64,000 bases of DNA from NCBI RefSeq assembly GCF_000005505.3, contig NC_016134.3:35774150-35838149 (forward strand). Direction: 5' to 3'. Under the pieces are notes generated by a model, which saw only the letters and a program-made list of their open reading frames with translations, made no database searches and was not told where the DNA came from. This DNA is from Brachypodium distachyon. Lineage: Eukaryota > Streptophyta > Magnoliopsida > Poales > Poaceae. Within the stretch, counting starts at the first letter, position 1, and each line of letters opens with the position of its first letter. Shown one piece after another: positions 21,692 through 33,134 of the stretch. The translations under genes were made by a program, and so were the position numbers.

Positions 21692-24532
21692 TTTCAAGAG
21701 GTCAAATCTCATAGAAAATTGCCCTTGTTATATGACAACTATGGCTAGCTAGCACATAATCCTTCAACAAGTTCATTCATTTTTCATGCGGTGCAATCAA
21801 TTAACCAGGTTCCATTATACATTCATGAGTTTTGTATTCACGGGATTTAACATGCCATGATATTTAATTTCTATGTTTTTCCTACTCCCATGTTTTTGAA
21901 ACCATGTGAATCAAAGTGACCCTTATTGTTTAATACCTTTTTCCGATTCTTGGATTCGAATTGTCGATAATTAATGGCTCTGTAATAATTCTAGATCTTT
22001 AAAAAGTTTGACATTTTTTCAAAATAATTGATTGATTTTTCTCAAGATATCTGTTTCTTGTGCTGTTTCCTTTGGGTTGTCATACGTGCAAAGTCATTAC
22101 TATATCATCAGTCATACCACTTTGACTTTGATTAAGCAATTTTTTTTTCCAAATACTGAAAGCTAACGGTAAAATTTCTTTGGCATGGCGAGCGAAACAA
22201 AGGAAAAGAGGGTCATCATCAAAGAGTCTGGTGCTGAGTTGTGTGGGCCCGGCGCCATTCCCATTGGCATTGAGGTGTCAATTAGTATACATAGTTTTGG
22301 TGCCGAACGGTATGAGCTCAACGCCCTTCGCCCTTTGACTTTGAGGTCGGTGCCAAGGGGAATGACGTTGAACTCATGGAGCTTGGCGTCAAACTCGTTG
22401 GTGCTGACCCCTTTCCCTTGTTTTGCGCTCACAAATATGTTTATTTTTTCAACACCGTGATGCATGACGTTAACCTGTACAAACCTGAACACCTGAGTAA
22501 AAGAGTCAGTTTTGGAAGTTTCATACTAAGGTCATTCTTGACTCAACTTTGAAAAGAAGGTTAGTTATTTCATCCATTTTCACATTTGTCACAACCCGGT
22601 TGCAAAAGAGAGAAGCAGAAATTTTGACGAATTTATGGTGTAAAACAGTTCCCGTTTCTTTCATTTGTTTTTTATTTTCAAAGATGGATAGCCCCCGACG
22701 TCTGCAACAATTGACGCACACGGTCAGCTTTCATTCAATTGTAATCCCCAATAAACAAAAATGTGTTGTTTATGGGTATCAACGAACCTTTAACACTTTG
22801 ACAAATTATATACGTAGTACTCTTGAATATTTGGAAATCATCTGGATAGATTGTCTCGAAAAGTAGTCAGTCGAGCTATGTTTTAGAGAGCGTATTTCTT
22901 TTGGAAACCTGAGCTTTTAAGCCGGAGGGAGTACTAACTCTACTTCTTTTACTTTCAACTTTCTGCTCAACGAAAGTGGAAAAGTGTCGGGGAGGTGAAG
23001 ATGGCCTCAGAAAATAAATGCACGCGGCCCAGTTCACTCCAATCAAGCTGACTTTAGCTAGCCCCATCCAATTCAATGCACCTTGCTGTCCTCATTTGAG
23101 AACTCATTACACACTGCCAAAGAAAAGGCCACGTGTATATGCCTGGTCCAAATATTGTAAAACAAAATTGGGGCATCAGTCGTACGTACTATACCGAGAT
23201 TGAAAATCTACTCTTGAAAATGAACATTGCTGGGTGTCAAAAATTAATTACTCCACGAATGAACACATGAGAAATTCAAATTAGAGAATGAACACATTGC
23301 ATGCATCTCTATAAACCATGAAAAAAATATATAAGCTACTCTGTTGCATCCGAAATGATTTTATCTCCAACGGTTGCATCCAAAATACACGAAATTACAC
23401 AACATGTGGTAAACAGCATTTGGGTGGTCAACATCGTTTCAATTAAGAAAGTAAGCTTGGTTGTTACGAGTTAACTTGCTAATTAATTAGCACTGCAGTA
23501 TTAATGCAGATCTTAATAATGTATATTCCGCACCTAGCCGCTTTAAATAAAATTTTAAGTGCAGAAAACGTAAGATGAATTGGTCAAATTCAGATAACAC
23601 CAAGTTCATGAGCACTTTAGCTAGGCCATATATCTTTCTAGAAAATTACCTATCTGTAATATTAGCTAGTTAATCAATCCAATATAGCTTTAAAGTTCAT
23701 TTATGCTCGCATGCATATTACAATTTATCGATTCTCTGATGTTCTAACCAATGTGCAAACACTCAGGAAAAAGATATTCACAATTAACAACGATTAGTAC
23801 GTATTTAAAGTTCATTTATTTAAGTGCACATACATATTTACCTTCGTTCCAAAGTACATGAGGTCCTATAATCAGTTTAGTTAAATTTATCTCTTTGAGT
23901 ACTGATATGTAAAAAAAAGATCAGTCAAATAAAATAAAATAATATCATCATGTTTGTCCTGACAAATATTTTACAATCCTGTAATTCCTTGTGAAAATTA
24001 ACATATGCTCAAAATCGTATCTCAAAAACTATGTCCTCAATATTTTTTTGGGATGATAAACCAGATACGCCTGACACAATTCATTGCATATCTTGAAGCT
24101 AGTTCAAATCCTAGCAAGATACACTCTACATTTAATTCCCCACTCAAAAAAGATAAGCACAAGTAATTATCATCATTTAATTAAAATCCATCCCCAATTA
24201 ATCACATACATTTCCGAGTGTAGTCATTTAAGAGGAAACACAAATGGCAGATATCCTGAAGCAGCAAGTACCAAACCCATCACCGGCCGGATAATAATAA
24301 TATCGGTGCTGTGCTTGTGTTTCTGCGTGTGTGTGTGTGGCTACCCTCCCCTCCCTTCTCATTTTCGTGTGCATGTGTACATGTTGCTGTAACATGTGTC
24401 ATGTCGATCGCAGCGCGTGGTATTAGTTCGGCATTCTACTCAGGGTCAAACCTCAGTAGTAGACAGTGTGGTGCGTGGTAGCTAGCTAGCGTTTCTTCTT
24501 CTGATTCTTCTTCTCCGAGACAAAGCCATGGC
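21692..24532. other. Long 5' flank of the MYB gene
   Basis: Mostly AT-rich. About 22180-22460 is a GC-richer stretch with repeated GGTGCCGA/GGCGCC-like motifs that looks repetitive, but I cannot classify it. A Stowaway right end (GGAGGGAGTA) remains at 22923-22932. An ACGTG core lies in GCCACGTGTA near 23128. No gene is supported here. Confidence 0.45.
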
Positions 24533-24541
24533 TTATATATA
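24533..24541 (+). promoter_or_regulatory. Probable TATA box of the MYB gene
   Basis: TATATATAC about 160 bases before the ATG at 24697. This places transcription start near 24565 and gives a leader of about 130 bases rich in C. The ATG context is GCCCATGGG. Confidence 0.6.
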
Positions 24542-24696
24542 CCACTAGCCCCCACCCCCCTTCCCTTTTACCTCATATCTGCTTAACTGCAGCCAGCCTA
24601 CCTCTGCCGCCAAGCCTGGCCAGCCAAGAAGATACTTTTTCATCTCGCCAACAACCCCACCGCCGGCCACCGTACCGGGCACGCGAGAAAGCGCCC

Positions 24697-25917
24697 ATGG
24701 GGAGACCGCCGTGCTGCGACAAGGTTGGCGTGAAGAAGGGGCCATGGACGCCCGAGGAGGACCTCATGCTCGTCTCCTACATCCAGGAGCACGGCCCCGG
24801 GAACTGGCGCGCCGTCCCGACCAACACCGGTACGTAATTCATCCGTATATGCTTGATCTTCCTCTGTGTTCTTGCGTTTTTCACGGTGGAATTGGGGTTC
24901 CCAGGCAGCCGTATCCAGTTAATTAACAAAGCGTTTTACTTTTGGCCGTCTGTGCAGGGCTGATGCGGTGCAGTAAGAGCTGCCGGCTGCGGTGGACCAA
25001 CTACCTCCGGCCCGGGATCAAGCGCGGCAACTTCACCGACCAGGAGGAGAAGCTCATCGTCCACCTCCAGGCCCTCCTCGGCAACCGGTATACCATCAGT
25101 CATCTTCAGTTTCCATAATTTTCTTCTTTGTTTCGTCGTTTCTTTCATGGAGGAAGACACAATTGCTGATACATACTGTACTAATTAAGCTTTGTTTCGT
25201 TGTGGGTATAGATGGGCGGCGATAGCGTCCTACTTGCCGGAGCGGACGGACAACGACATCAAGAACTACTGGAACACCCACCTCAAGAAGAAGCTCAAGA
25301 AGATGCAGCAGGCCGCCGCCGGCGACGGCGGCGCCGCCACCTCCTCGGCCGGCGACACCGCCGGAGCCGCCGCGGCCCCCGCCGTCCCCAAGGGCCAGTG
25401 GGAGCGCCGCCTGCAGACTGACATCCACACGGCGCGCCAGGCCCTTCGCGACGCGCTCTCCGTCGAGCCCTCCCCTGCGCCCGCGCCCGCCAAGGAGGAG
25501 CTGGGGACGATGCCGATGCCGATGTCGATGCCAATGCCGATGCCGACGCCGGCGCCTACAACGACGACATACGCGTCGAGCGCGGAGAACATCGCGCGGC
25601 TTCTGGAAGGCTGGATGCGCCCGGCCGCGTCCAAGGGGCCGGAGGCTTCGGGGTCAGCGTCGTCAACGACGCATCCGCCTCAGCTGCAGTGCTCCTCCTG
25701 GGAGGGCGCGACGTCGGTGAGCCAGAGCGCAGGCGCGGCGCACACGCCCGAGGGCTCGACGGAGACGAGCCACAAGACCGGCGGCGGAGGCGGCGCGGCG
25801 CCGGCGTTCTCCATGCTGGAGAGCTGGCTGCTCGACGACGGCATGGGCCACGGCGACGGCGAGGCGGGGCTCATGGACGACGTGGTGCCGCTGGGGGACC
25901 CCAGCGAGTTCTTCTAA
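24697..25917 (+). CDS. R2R3-MYB transcription factor, subgroup 1 (MYB30/60/94/96 type)
   Basis: Exons 24697-24829, 24958-25087 and 25212-25917 join to 322 codons; stop TAA. The intron positions (after T44 and within R88) are the usual ones of R2R3-MYB genes. The N-terminus MGRPPCCDK is followed by R2 (about 14-61, Trp 17, 37, 57) and R3 (about 67-112, Phe 70, Trp 89, 108), which bind DNA in the nucleus. The signature [18 protein letters not shown] at 207-224 and MLESWLLDD at 289-297 mark subgroup 1. Its members control cuticular wax, stomatal opening, drought/ABA and pathogen responses (family knowledge). Other parts are an Ala/Gly linker (121-147), a basic-acidic helix at 149-171 ([20 protein letters not shown]), and a Met-Pro run at 188-201 encoded by a hexanucleotide repeat. 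The C-terminus is acidic. The closest named relative (MYB60, MYB30 or MYB94/96) cannot be settled here. Confidence 0.96.
25507..25548 (+). repeat. In-frame ATGCCG hexanucleotide repeat in the MYB gene
   Basis: Imperfect tandem copies of ATGCCG encode [14 protein letters not shown] between the DNA-binding domain and the subgroup motif. Coding microsatellites like this often vary in length between accessions. Confidence 0.85.
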
Positions 25918-26631
25918 GTTAATCGACTAGAGCATGCAGCAACAACAAGAAGAAGTTATTCTGAGAAAGGTCTCGCCGATCAAGTAGCTGAGCGAGGAAC
26001 AACTGAAGAAGAAGGTGCTCCGATTTAGGTCCAACAGGGTGTAGAACTGTCGATCGATCCAGTTTGGTGGTTAATCTTCCTTTTTAATTAGATTTTTGTT
26101 GCTGTCTTTGCTGTGTTAACTAGGGTTTGGAACTGATCATGCCGTAAATGGATCGTGCAGGAGGGCGAGAATTAAAGAAAGAAATGTACATCTTACTTAT
26201 AAAACAAAGATTTATTTATATAGATCGATGCTTAATTAGAGTACTCTCCTGCTGTTATTTCCGGTATATGTTTTTTTTTCTTTTATTTGTTTCAAGTTGA
26301 TTTTTCATTGATCATGGATATATATGCTTAATGCATGGTTCACCAAATTACTTTGCTGTGTCTTGAATCTTGCACGGGACAGATTTCTAAATTTTGAATG
26401 AACGAAAATTTAAGCTCCAAGGTAAATTGTGATCTCATTTGTGAAAAACGCATTTGTAATTTGTATGCAATACTGAACATGTCAAGAGTTGATGGAAATT
26501 AAGCTTGAAGGGTCCCAGTTTTTAACATGTGAAAGTGGAGTGCGATATGGGTCACATTAAAATTGTACCAATAATCTTGTAATGCTTAAATCTTTTTCAT
26601 TTGTGTTCGATTGAACAAAGAGCTGTCATGC
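25918..26631. other. 3' flank of the MYB gene
   Basis: The 3' UTR probably reaches about 26230 (AATTAAAGAAAGAAATG and AACAAAGATTTATTTATA regions). No second gene is seen before the LINE-tail array. Confidence 0.45.
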
Positions 26632-27365
26632 ATTTATTTGGCACAATTTAATGCATGAAAGTCACATGTTGTACCCAATCCCTTCGGAACTTCAATTAAC
26701 ATATTGGGATTATATTGTTTTTTACACAATGGGAAATTTGTTATTCTAGGGACAGTTTGGAAGAGGAGTATTTCTTTCTAAAGTTTCATTACATGCTTTA
26801 AAGACTTACTAAACCTTTACAAGGAAACAATGTTCTTTCAATAGACCTTACAGTGTAAGGAAAATACTCCTCCTTTCTGAATTTATCTTTATTATTTTAC
26901 GTATTCATTTATTATTGTCTTCATGTGTTCTGAGCCGCCTTCATCGGAGCGGCTCGGTCAAGTCAATGTACCGGGTTTTGGTTCATTCTGACGTAAGGTG
27001 TTATGGAAGTTGAAGGTGCCATGGAAAAATTACAAAATTTCTTTGGTTTTTACGGCGGGGTCACTTTGACCAAAGACAACATCTTAAAGAAGAATTGGAA
27101 TGGCAGCTCTAAATGCTGCTCAACCGCTTGTAATCTTACCCCCCCCCCCCCCTCCTCCGCCACCGATTAATGTTTATCACCTGTTTGAGTCTAAGTAGGA
27201 GTTAATAAAATATCTAATGGGCTTCTTATATGGTTGGGGTTGCAACGATTATTTTGGAAATTTTCTATGCAGGAATAATATCATTTTAAACAAAATAAAT
27301 GTAACTTCTCCAATGCAGTTTATACATATTCTCTTATAGTTTTGCTCTGTACTTGGTCTCCTCTA
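26632..27365 (+). pseudogene. LINE ORF2 tail, tandem copy 1
   Basis: First of four repeat units. On the plus strand it keeps decayed pieces of the end of a plant LINE ORF2: WKLKVPWK near 27012 and VTLTKDNILKKNWNGSSKCC near 27059, then a 14-C run, a PPINVYHLF-like piece, and CRNNII. These match the zinc-knuckle (zf-RVT) and following region of plant L1-type reverse transcriptases. Frameshifts and stops disrupt it, and relative to copy 2 the knuckle region is partly deleted (ATGCTGC joins directly to TCAACCGC). Confidence 0.75.
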
Positions 27366-28171
27366 CTTATTTGGTACAATTTAATGCTTGAAAGTCTTAT
27401 GTTGTACCCAATCCTTCCGGGACTTTAATTAACATATTGGGATTATATTGTTTTTTACATAATGGGAAATTTGTTCTTCTAGGGATCGTTTGGAAGAGGA
27501 GTATTTCTTTCTAAAGTTTCATTACATGCTTTAAAGGCTTACTAAACGTTTACAAGAAAACGATGTTCTTTCAAATAGACCTTACAGTGTTAGGAAAATA
27601 TTCCTCCTTTCTGAATTTATCTTTATTTTTTACGTATTCATTTATTATTGCCTTCGTGTGTTCCGAACCTTCACTAGAGCGGCTCGGTCAAGTGAATGTA
27701 CCGGGTTCTAGTTCATTCTGACGTAAGGTGTTATGGAAGTTGAAGGTGCCACCGAAAATTACAAAATTTCTTTGGTTCTTACGGCAGGGTCACTTTGACC
27801 AAAGACAACATCTTAAAGCAGAATTGGAATGGCAGCTCTAAATGGTGCTTTCGTCACGAGGATGAGACAGTTGTACAATATTTTATTTCGGTGCCATGTC
27901 TCTCGAACTGTGTGCTCAACTGCTTCTAATCTTATCCCCCCCCCCCCCCCCCCCCGTCCCTCCGGCACCGATGAATGTTTATCACCTGTTTGGGTCTAAG
28001 TGAGGAGTTAATAAAATAACTAATTTGCTTCTTATATGGTTGGGGTTGCAATGTTATTTTGGGCAATTTTCTATGCAGGAATAATATCATTTTTAACAAA
28101 ATAAATGTAACTTCTCCAATGCATGTTATACATATTCTTGTATAGTTTTGCTCTGTACTTGGTCTCCTCTA
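27366..28171 (+). pseudogene. LINE ORF2 tail, tandem copy 2
   Basis: Second unit, about 806 bp, starting at CTTATTTGGTACAAT as copy 3 does. It keeps the best reading: WKLKVPPKITKFLWFL, then after a frameshift VTLTKDNILKQNWNGSSK, WCFRHEDETVVQYF (the zf-RVT Cys/His region), and GWGCNVILGNFLCRNNIIFN. A 20-base C run interrupts the Pro-rich part at 27936-27955. Confidence 0.78.
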
Positions 28172-28881
28172 CTTATTTGGTACAATCTAATGCTTGAAAG
28201 TCACATGTTGTACCCAATCCTTCCGGGACTTTAATTAACATATTGGGATTATATTGTTTTTTACATAATGGGAACTTTGTTCTTCTAGGGATCGTTTGGA
28301 AGAGGAGTATTTCTTTCTAAAGTTTCGTTACATGCTTTAAAGACTTACTTCTGTACAAGAAAATGGTGTTCTTTCAAATAGACCTAATAGTGTTAGGAAA
28401 ATACTCCTCCTTTCTGAATTTATCTTTATTATTTTACTTATTTATTTATTATTGTCTTCATGTGTTCTGAACCTTCACCAGAGCACCTTGTTTTCGGTCA
28501 AGTCAATGTATCGAGTTCTGGTTCATTCTGACGTAAGGTATTACGGAAGTTGAAGGTGCCACTGAAAACTACAAAATTTCTTTGGTTCTTACAGCCGGCG
28601 GGGTCACTTTGACCAAAGATAACATCTTAAAGCAGAATTGGAATGACAGCTCTAAATGTTGCTTTCATCACGAGGATGAGACAAATATACAACATTATAT
28701 TTCAGTGTCTCTCGAACTGTCTGCTCAACCGCTTCTTATCTTACCACCCCCCCCCCCCTTGCCGATTAATGTTTATCACCTGTTTGGGTCTAAGTGAGGA
28801 GTTAATAAAATATATAATGTGCTTCTTATATGATTGGGGCTGCAAGGTTATTTTGGGCAATTTGCTATGCAGGAAGATAAT
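28172..28881 (+). pseudogene. LINE ORF2 tail, tandem copy 3, left part
   Basis: Colinear with copy 2 up to GCAGGAAGATAAT. The homology is then broken by a transposon at 28882-31207 and resumes after it. It contains the 12-C run at 28747-28758 and VTLTKDNILKQNWNDSSKCC near 28602-28661. Confidence 0.78.
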
Positions 28882-31207
28882 AGCCCCCTTCTTTTCGGCT
28901 GGAGCTTCTTCAGAAACCAGCTTTAGCTTAATTTCTAGGAAAAGCTGCTGCCACAAGAAGCTCTCACAAGCTATTTTGTTTCCTTCTTTTCAGTTTCTGG
29001 ACTGAAATCTTCACTCGTCTCCGAAATCAAACTGACATGAGAACAAGTGCTCGTCTGAAATTGGATCCGGCGGGATGGGCGAGGGTGATCCTGGCCCAGA
29101 CGCACCGAGCGCCCTTTGCATCATCCTCCCAGCGAGCCCTTCCCGGCCGTCGTCGAGCGCCCCGCGCGCCCTTCGTGGCTGCTGTTAGGTTCGTTGCATA
29201 GAAAACAAAAAATTTCCTACGAGAAGTGCGGAAGAAAACCCAAGAATATATATACTAGATGTATGTAACGAGAGGGATCATGAACACCATACCCTCGTAG
29301 ACCGCTAAGCGTTACGATCACGAGATCGTTGTTGGTGTAGTGGAACTTTCAATGAGATCAATCTCAGTGCCGAACGGACAGCACCTCCTTGGTATCCACA
29401 CGTTCAGCTTCACGTTGTCCCCTCCTTCCTCGATCCAGCAAGCGAGAGGGAGAGGTAGACGAGATCCCGGCAGCACGACGGCATGGTGACTATGGTGAAT
29501 ATTCTCACAGGCAGGGTTACGCCGTGCGCGTGAGAAGAGGAGGAGAGGAGGGCTCAGGGGAGAGAGATCCAACTGAAAGCTTGGGGTGTCTCTCTCCCTT
29601 GCCCCCCCTTCTATTTATATAGGGGTAGAGGAGGCGTGGCCGGCCAGGACTATCCCGTGGCCAGGACTCTCCGGCGGCCAGGACTCTCATGCGGCCAGGA
29701 CTCTCCCGCGGCCAGGACTCTCCTCCTGGCCGCATGGGCCCTGTGGGCTAGCCCCTCGGCCCATTAAGGCCAGGGTGCTCCCTCATAGGCCCATTTAGCC
29801 CAGGGATAGGTGGGCCTCAAGGTGGAACCCTCCGGATCCCTCCGGAACCTTCTAGAAGCTTCCCGGTCAAAACCGGGAAATATTCCAAACTTTCCAGAAC
29901 CCTGAAAACAACTTTCCATATATAAATCTTTATCTCCGGAACATTCCGGAGCTCCTCGTTGCGTCTAGGATCCCATCCAAGACTCCGAATCATAATTCGA
30001 TATCATCATCATTTATCTCATCTAACCCAAGCAACATGAAACGTTAAGTGTGTGACCCTACGGGTTCGAGAACATGTGGACATGATCAAATATCAATAAC
30101 CAATAGCGGGACCTGGATGTCCATAATAGTTCCCACATATTCCACGAAGATCTCATCGGTTGAACCACTATGTCGAGGATTCAATTAATCCAGTATCCAA
30201 TTCTCTTTGTCTCGCGATATATTACTTGCCCGAGATTTGATCGTCGGTATCGCCATACCTAGTTTAATCTCGTTACCGGCAAGTTCTCTTTACTCGTTCC
30301 GTAATATAATACCCCCGCAACTAAACACATTAGTCGCATGCTTGCAAGCTCATTAGGATGTTATATTACCGAGAGGGCCCAGAGATATCTCTCCGTCACA
30401 AGGAGTGACAAATCCCAGTCTTGATCCATACAACCCAACAAGCACCTTCTGGGATACCTGAAAAACACCTTTATGATCACCCAGTTACGAGATGACGGTT
30501 GATGCCCACAAAGTATTCTTCCGGTACTAGGGAGTGGCATGATCTCATGATCTAAAGAAATAATACTTGACATAATAAAACATAAGCAACTTAAACTTAA
30601 GTGACACGATCAAAAGCTATGTTTAGGTTTGGGTCTGTCCATCACATCATTCTCCTAATGATATGATCTCGTTATTAAATGACAACACATGTCTATGGTT
30701 AGGAAACCTTAACCATCTTTAATCAACGAGCTAATCTAGTAGAGGCGTATTAGGGACACGGTATTTGTTTATTTATCCACACATGTATTTGAGTTTCCAA
30801 TCAATACAATTATAGCATGGGCAATAAACATTTATCAAGAACAATGAAATATGATAATAACAAATTTATTATTGCCTCTAGGGCATATTTCCAACAGTCT
30901 CCCACTTGCGGCGACGGCAGGGAGACAAGCTCGCTCGGGGCTTCGCTCGGTCCGGGAAATAACGATTCGCCGGAAGGAACTTGGCGGTGGCATTTTGGCC
31001 GTAAAAATGGTTTGCCGTGAGGGCAAGTATGAAAATACTGTGTGGAGAAGCCCAAGAAACTGGTCCAGACCAGTTTTTCCCAGCAGCTCTTTTTACACAT
31101 GATTTGGGTTGGGCTTCTCCAGGCAGCTGTTGAGAAATTTTCCCTTCTTTTGGGCTTCAGCTGTCTGGAACCTAGAAGCTAGTCTAGAAGCCCAAAAGAA
31201 GGAGGCC
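28882..31207. mobile_element. TIR transposon inserted in LINE copy 3, carrying GC-rich cargo
   Basis: The left end GCCCCCTTCTTTTCGGCT and the complement of the right end, GGCCTCCTTCTTTTGGGCTT, form inverted repeats. AAT flanks both sides (28879-28881 and 31208-31210), a 3-bp target duplication confirmed by comparing the uninterrupted copy 2. Without the LTR nested inside it the element is about 610 bp. Its centre (29060-29182 plus 30900-31020) is GC-rich and gene-like but has no recognisable domain. The 3-bp duplication fits PIF/Harbinger or CACTA; the superfamily is not certain. Confidence 0.72.
29183..30896 (-). mobile_element. Solo LTR of a BARE-1/WIS/Angela-type Copia retrotransposon
   Basis: 1714 bp with TG...CA ends. 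On the minus strand it starts TGTTGGAAATATGCCCTAGA and GGCAATAATAAA, the characteristic start of Triticeae Angela/WIS/BARE-1 LTRs. It contains other familiar LTR phrases such as CGGGACCTGGATGTCCATAA on the plus strand. Its length is close to the roughly 1.7-1.8 kb usual for this family. There is no internal domain, so it is a solo LTR left by recombination. The flanking five bases (GCTGC and GTCTC) are not identical, so the target duplication has mutated or the recombination was between elements. Confidence 0.88.
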
Positions 31208-31745
31208 AATACTATTTTTTTAAAGAAACGTAACTTCTCCGATGCAGGTTATACATATTCTTGTACAGTTTTGCTGTGTACTTTGTCTACTCTACTCAAA
31301 CTAATGGACTGCCAACTGGCTTTGTTGGCATGCAACAAATTTAAGGAAGTGGTCTAGAGATCTTTTCACCCGTTATGCATGAGTGGCGGTCTAGTCTTCG
31401 GATTGATGCCGGTAGGGGTTGTTTTTATTGTTTTGATCTAGCTAATAATTTAATGTACACGTTTAGTTGGAGGTTCAATTCTTTGTTGGTTTTACCGTTT
31501 GATATAGCATTGAGATCAATAAAAACTTACGCTTTTTAAAATATATTTTTGTCTCGTATATATCAGTCGTTTAGCTTTGTAGAGCCTTTAGACATGTAGT
31601 TTTCTCCTAAATATGTGTCTTTGTATGAAAATATTGGTCAGAGTCAGCTCCTTTACTGTATCATGTCTGGCAGGACATAATTTGTAATTTTATCCACATC
31701 CAAACATTGTCTGTTTCATTTAAAAAATATCTACCTTTACAAAAA
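31208..31745 (+). pseudogene. LINE ORF2 tail, tandem copy 3, right part
   Basis: Continues copy 3 (ACGTAACTTCTCCGATGCAG matches AACTTCTCCAATGCATG in copy 2). It contains the ORF2 C-terminus LALLACNKFKEV, the counterpart of CNRLETVARELFSRFGWR in the LINE at 60 kb. The end is a 3' UTR with TTGAGATCAATAAAAAC near 31510. Confidence 0.7.
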
Positions 31746-33120
31746 AAACAATGTTCTTTCAAATAGAGCTTACAGTTTTAGGTAAATACTCCACCTTTCT
31801 AAATTTATCTCTGCAGATTTTTTTGTCTTATTTCAAAGGGTAAGATTGCTCATAAGTCAATATCGTCACATGTGCAAGACTGGAAGACAGTTCCGCTTGG
31901 CAAGAAGAAATATGACCACATGAAAAACAGTTTAACATTGTTCTCAAGTTTTAGAGGTACGAGATTGAATTATTTTTCTAAATCCAGTGGTATATGATCT
32001 ATTGTAAGAACATTTTGTAACGGACCACTAATGGATCTGACAAGCTGGTGTTTCTAAACAGATTATGTGAATCTTATAGAGTACACGGATGCATTTGTAA
32101 TTTGTGGAAATGTTAATTTGCTTTACGACCCATTACAGTGTTGTTAGCTATTGTTTTGTTGGTGCATATTTACCATTGTCAGCTCTTCACTGCATTATCA
32201 TCACCGCCTTTATTGTTTACTTATTCATTTATCATTGCCTTCATGTGTTCTGGAACCTTCATAAGAACGCGGCTTGTTTTCGGTCAAATCAATGTACCAG
32301 ATTCTAGTTCATTCTAACATGTCGATTACAGACAAGGTGTCACTGAAGTTGAAGGTGCCACTGAAAATAAACCTTTTCACCGGTTCTTGCGGTGGGGACA
32401 CTTTGACCAGAGGCAAAACATGTTAAGCAGAATTTGAATGGCAGCTCCAAATGCTGCTTTTGTCATAAGGTGAGGCAATTGTAACCGTTTTCTTTTGGTG
32501 CCATGCATGTTTCTCGAACTATGTGATCAACAGTCACCTCTCGTAATGTTTCTCACAAGTCTGGCTCTTGGTTGCGAGGATTTAATGAAAGATTAAACTT
32601 CTTATGATTGGATTTGCAATGTTATGTTGGGCAATTTGGCTTTGCAAGAATAATACTCAAGTCGGGGAACCGTCAGCTGGCTTTGCTGATTTGCAACAAG
32701 TTGAAGCAACTGTTGAGAGATCTTTTCATCTGCCATGGGAATGATGCTGCTTGGAGTTGTTTCTTTTCTTTTGATTCAATAATGTACACATCTGGAATTC
32801 GTTAGCTGTGTGCGTGCTATCACGGAGTCCGGGGTTTTTATACTTTGTTGTTTGTACCGCTTGATATAACATTGAAATCAATAAAAAAATTTGGGAAAAA
32901 AATATTGTAATTTGTTTGTCTTGTATATAGGCTTGTAGTTTTGTAGCCCTTTACACATGTATTTTGTCCTAATTAAAAATGTATCTTTTTATACTCGTAT
33001 TGTGTCTGAGTCTGCTCCTTTGTTGTATCTTGTCTGACCCGACATAATTTGTAATTTTATCCACACACGAGCATTGTCCATTTCATTTCAAAAATATCTT
33101 TCGCTAAGAAGTATACGATG
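31746..33120 (+). pseudogene. LINE ORF2 tail, tandem copy 4, diverged
   Basis: Begins with the shared segment TTCTTTCAAATAGA and ends with the same 3' UTR as copy 3 (TTGAAATCAATAAAAAAAT near 32874, and CGACATAATTTGTAATTTTATCC). Between about 31810 and 32200 it has DNA absent from copies 1-3. A degraded KLKVPLKINLF and LALLICNKLKQLLRDLF remain. All coding frames are broken. Confidence 0.65.
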
Positions 33121-33134
33121 GCTTATTATTTAGA

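Noticed and set aside
25266..25874. Minus-strand and other-frame open frames over MYB exon 3
   Set aside because: Shadows of the GC-rich MYB exon; only the plus-strand frame has the MYB domain and subgroup motif.
30055..30066. GGGTTCGAG as a tRNA T-loop
   Set aside because: It lies inside the solo LTR and no cloverleaf can be formed around it.
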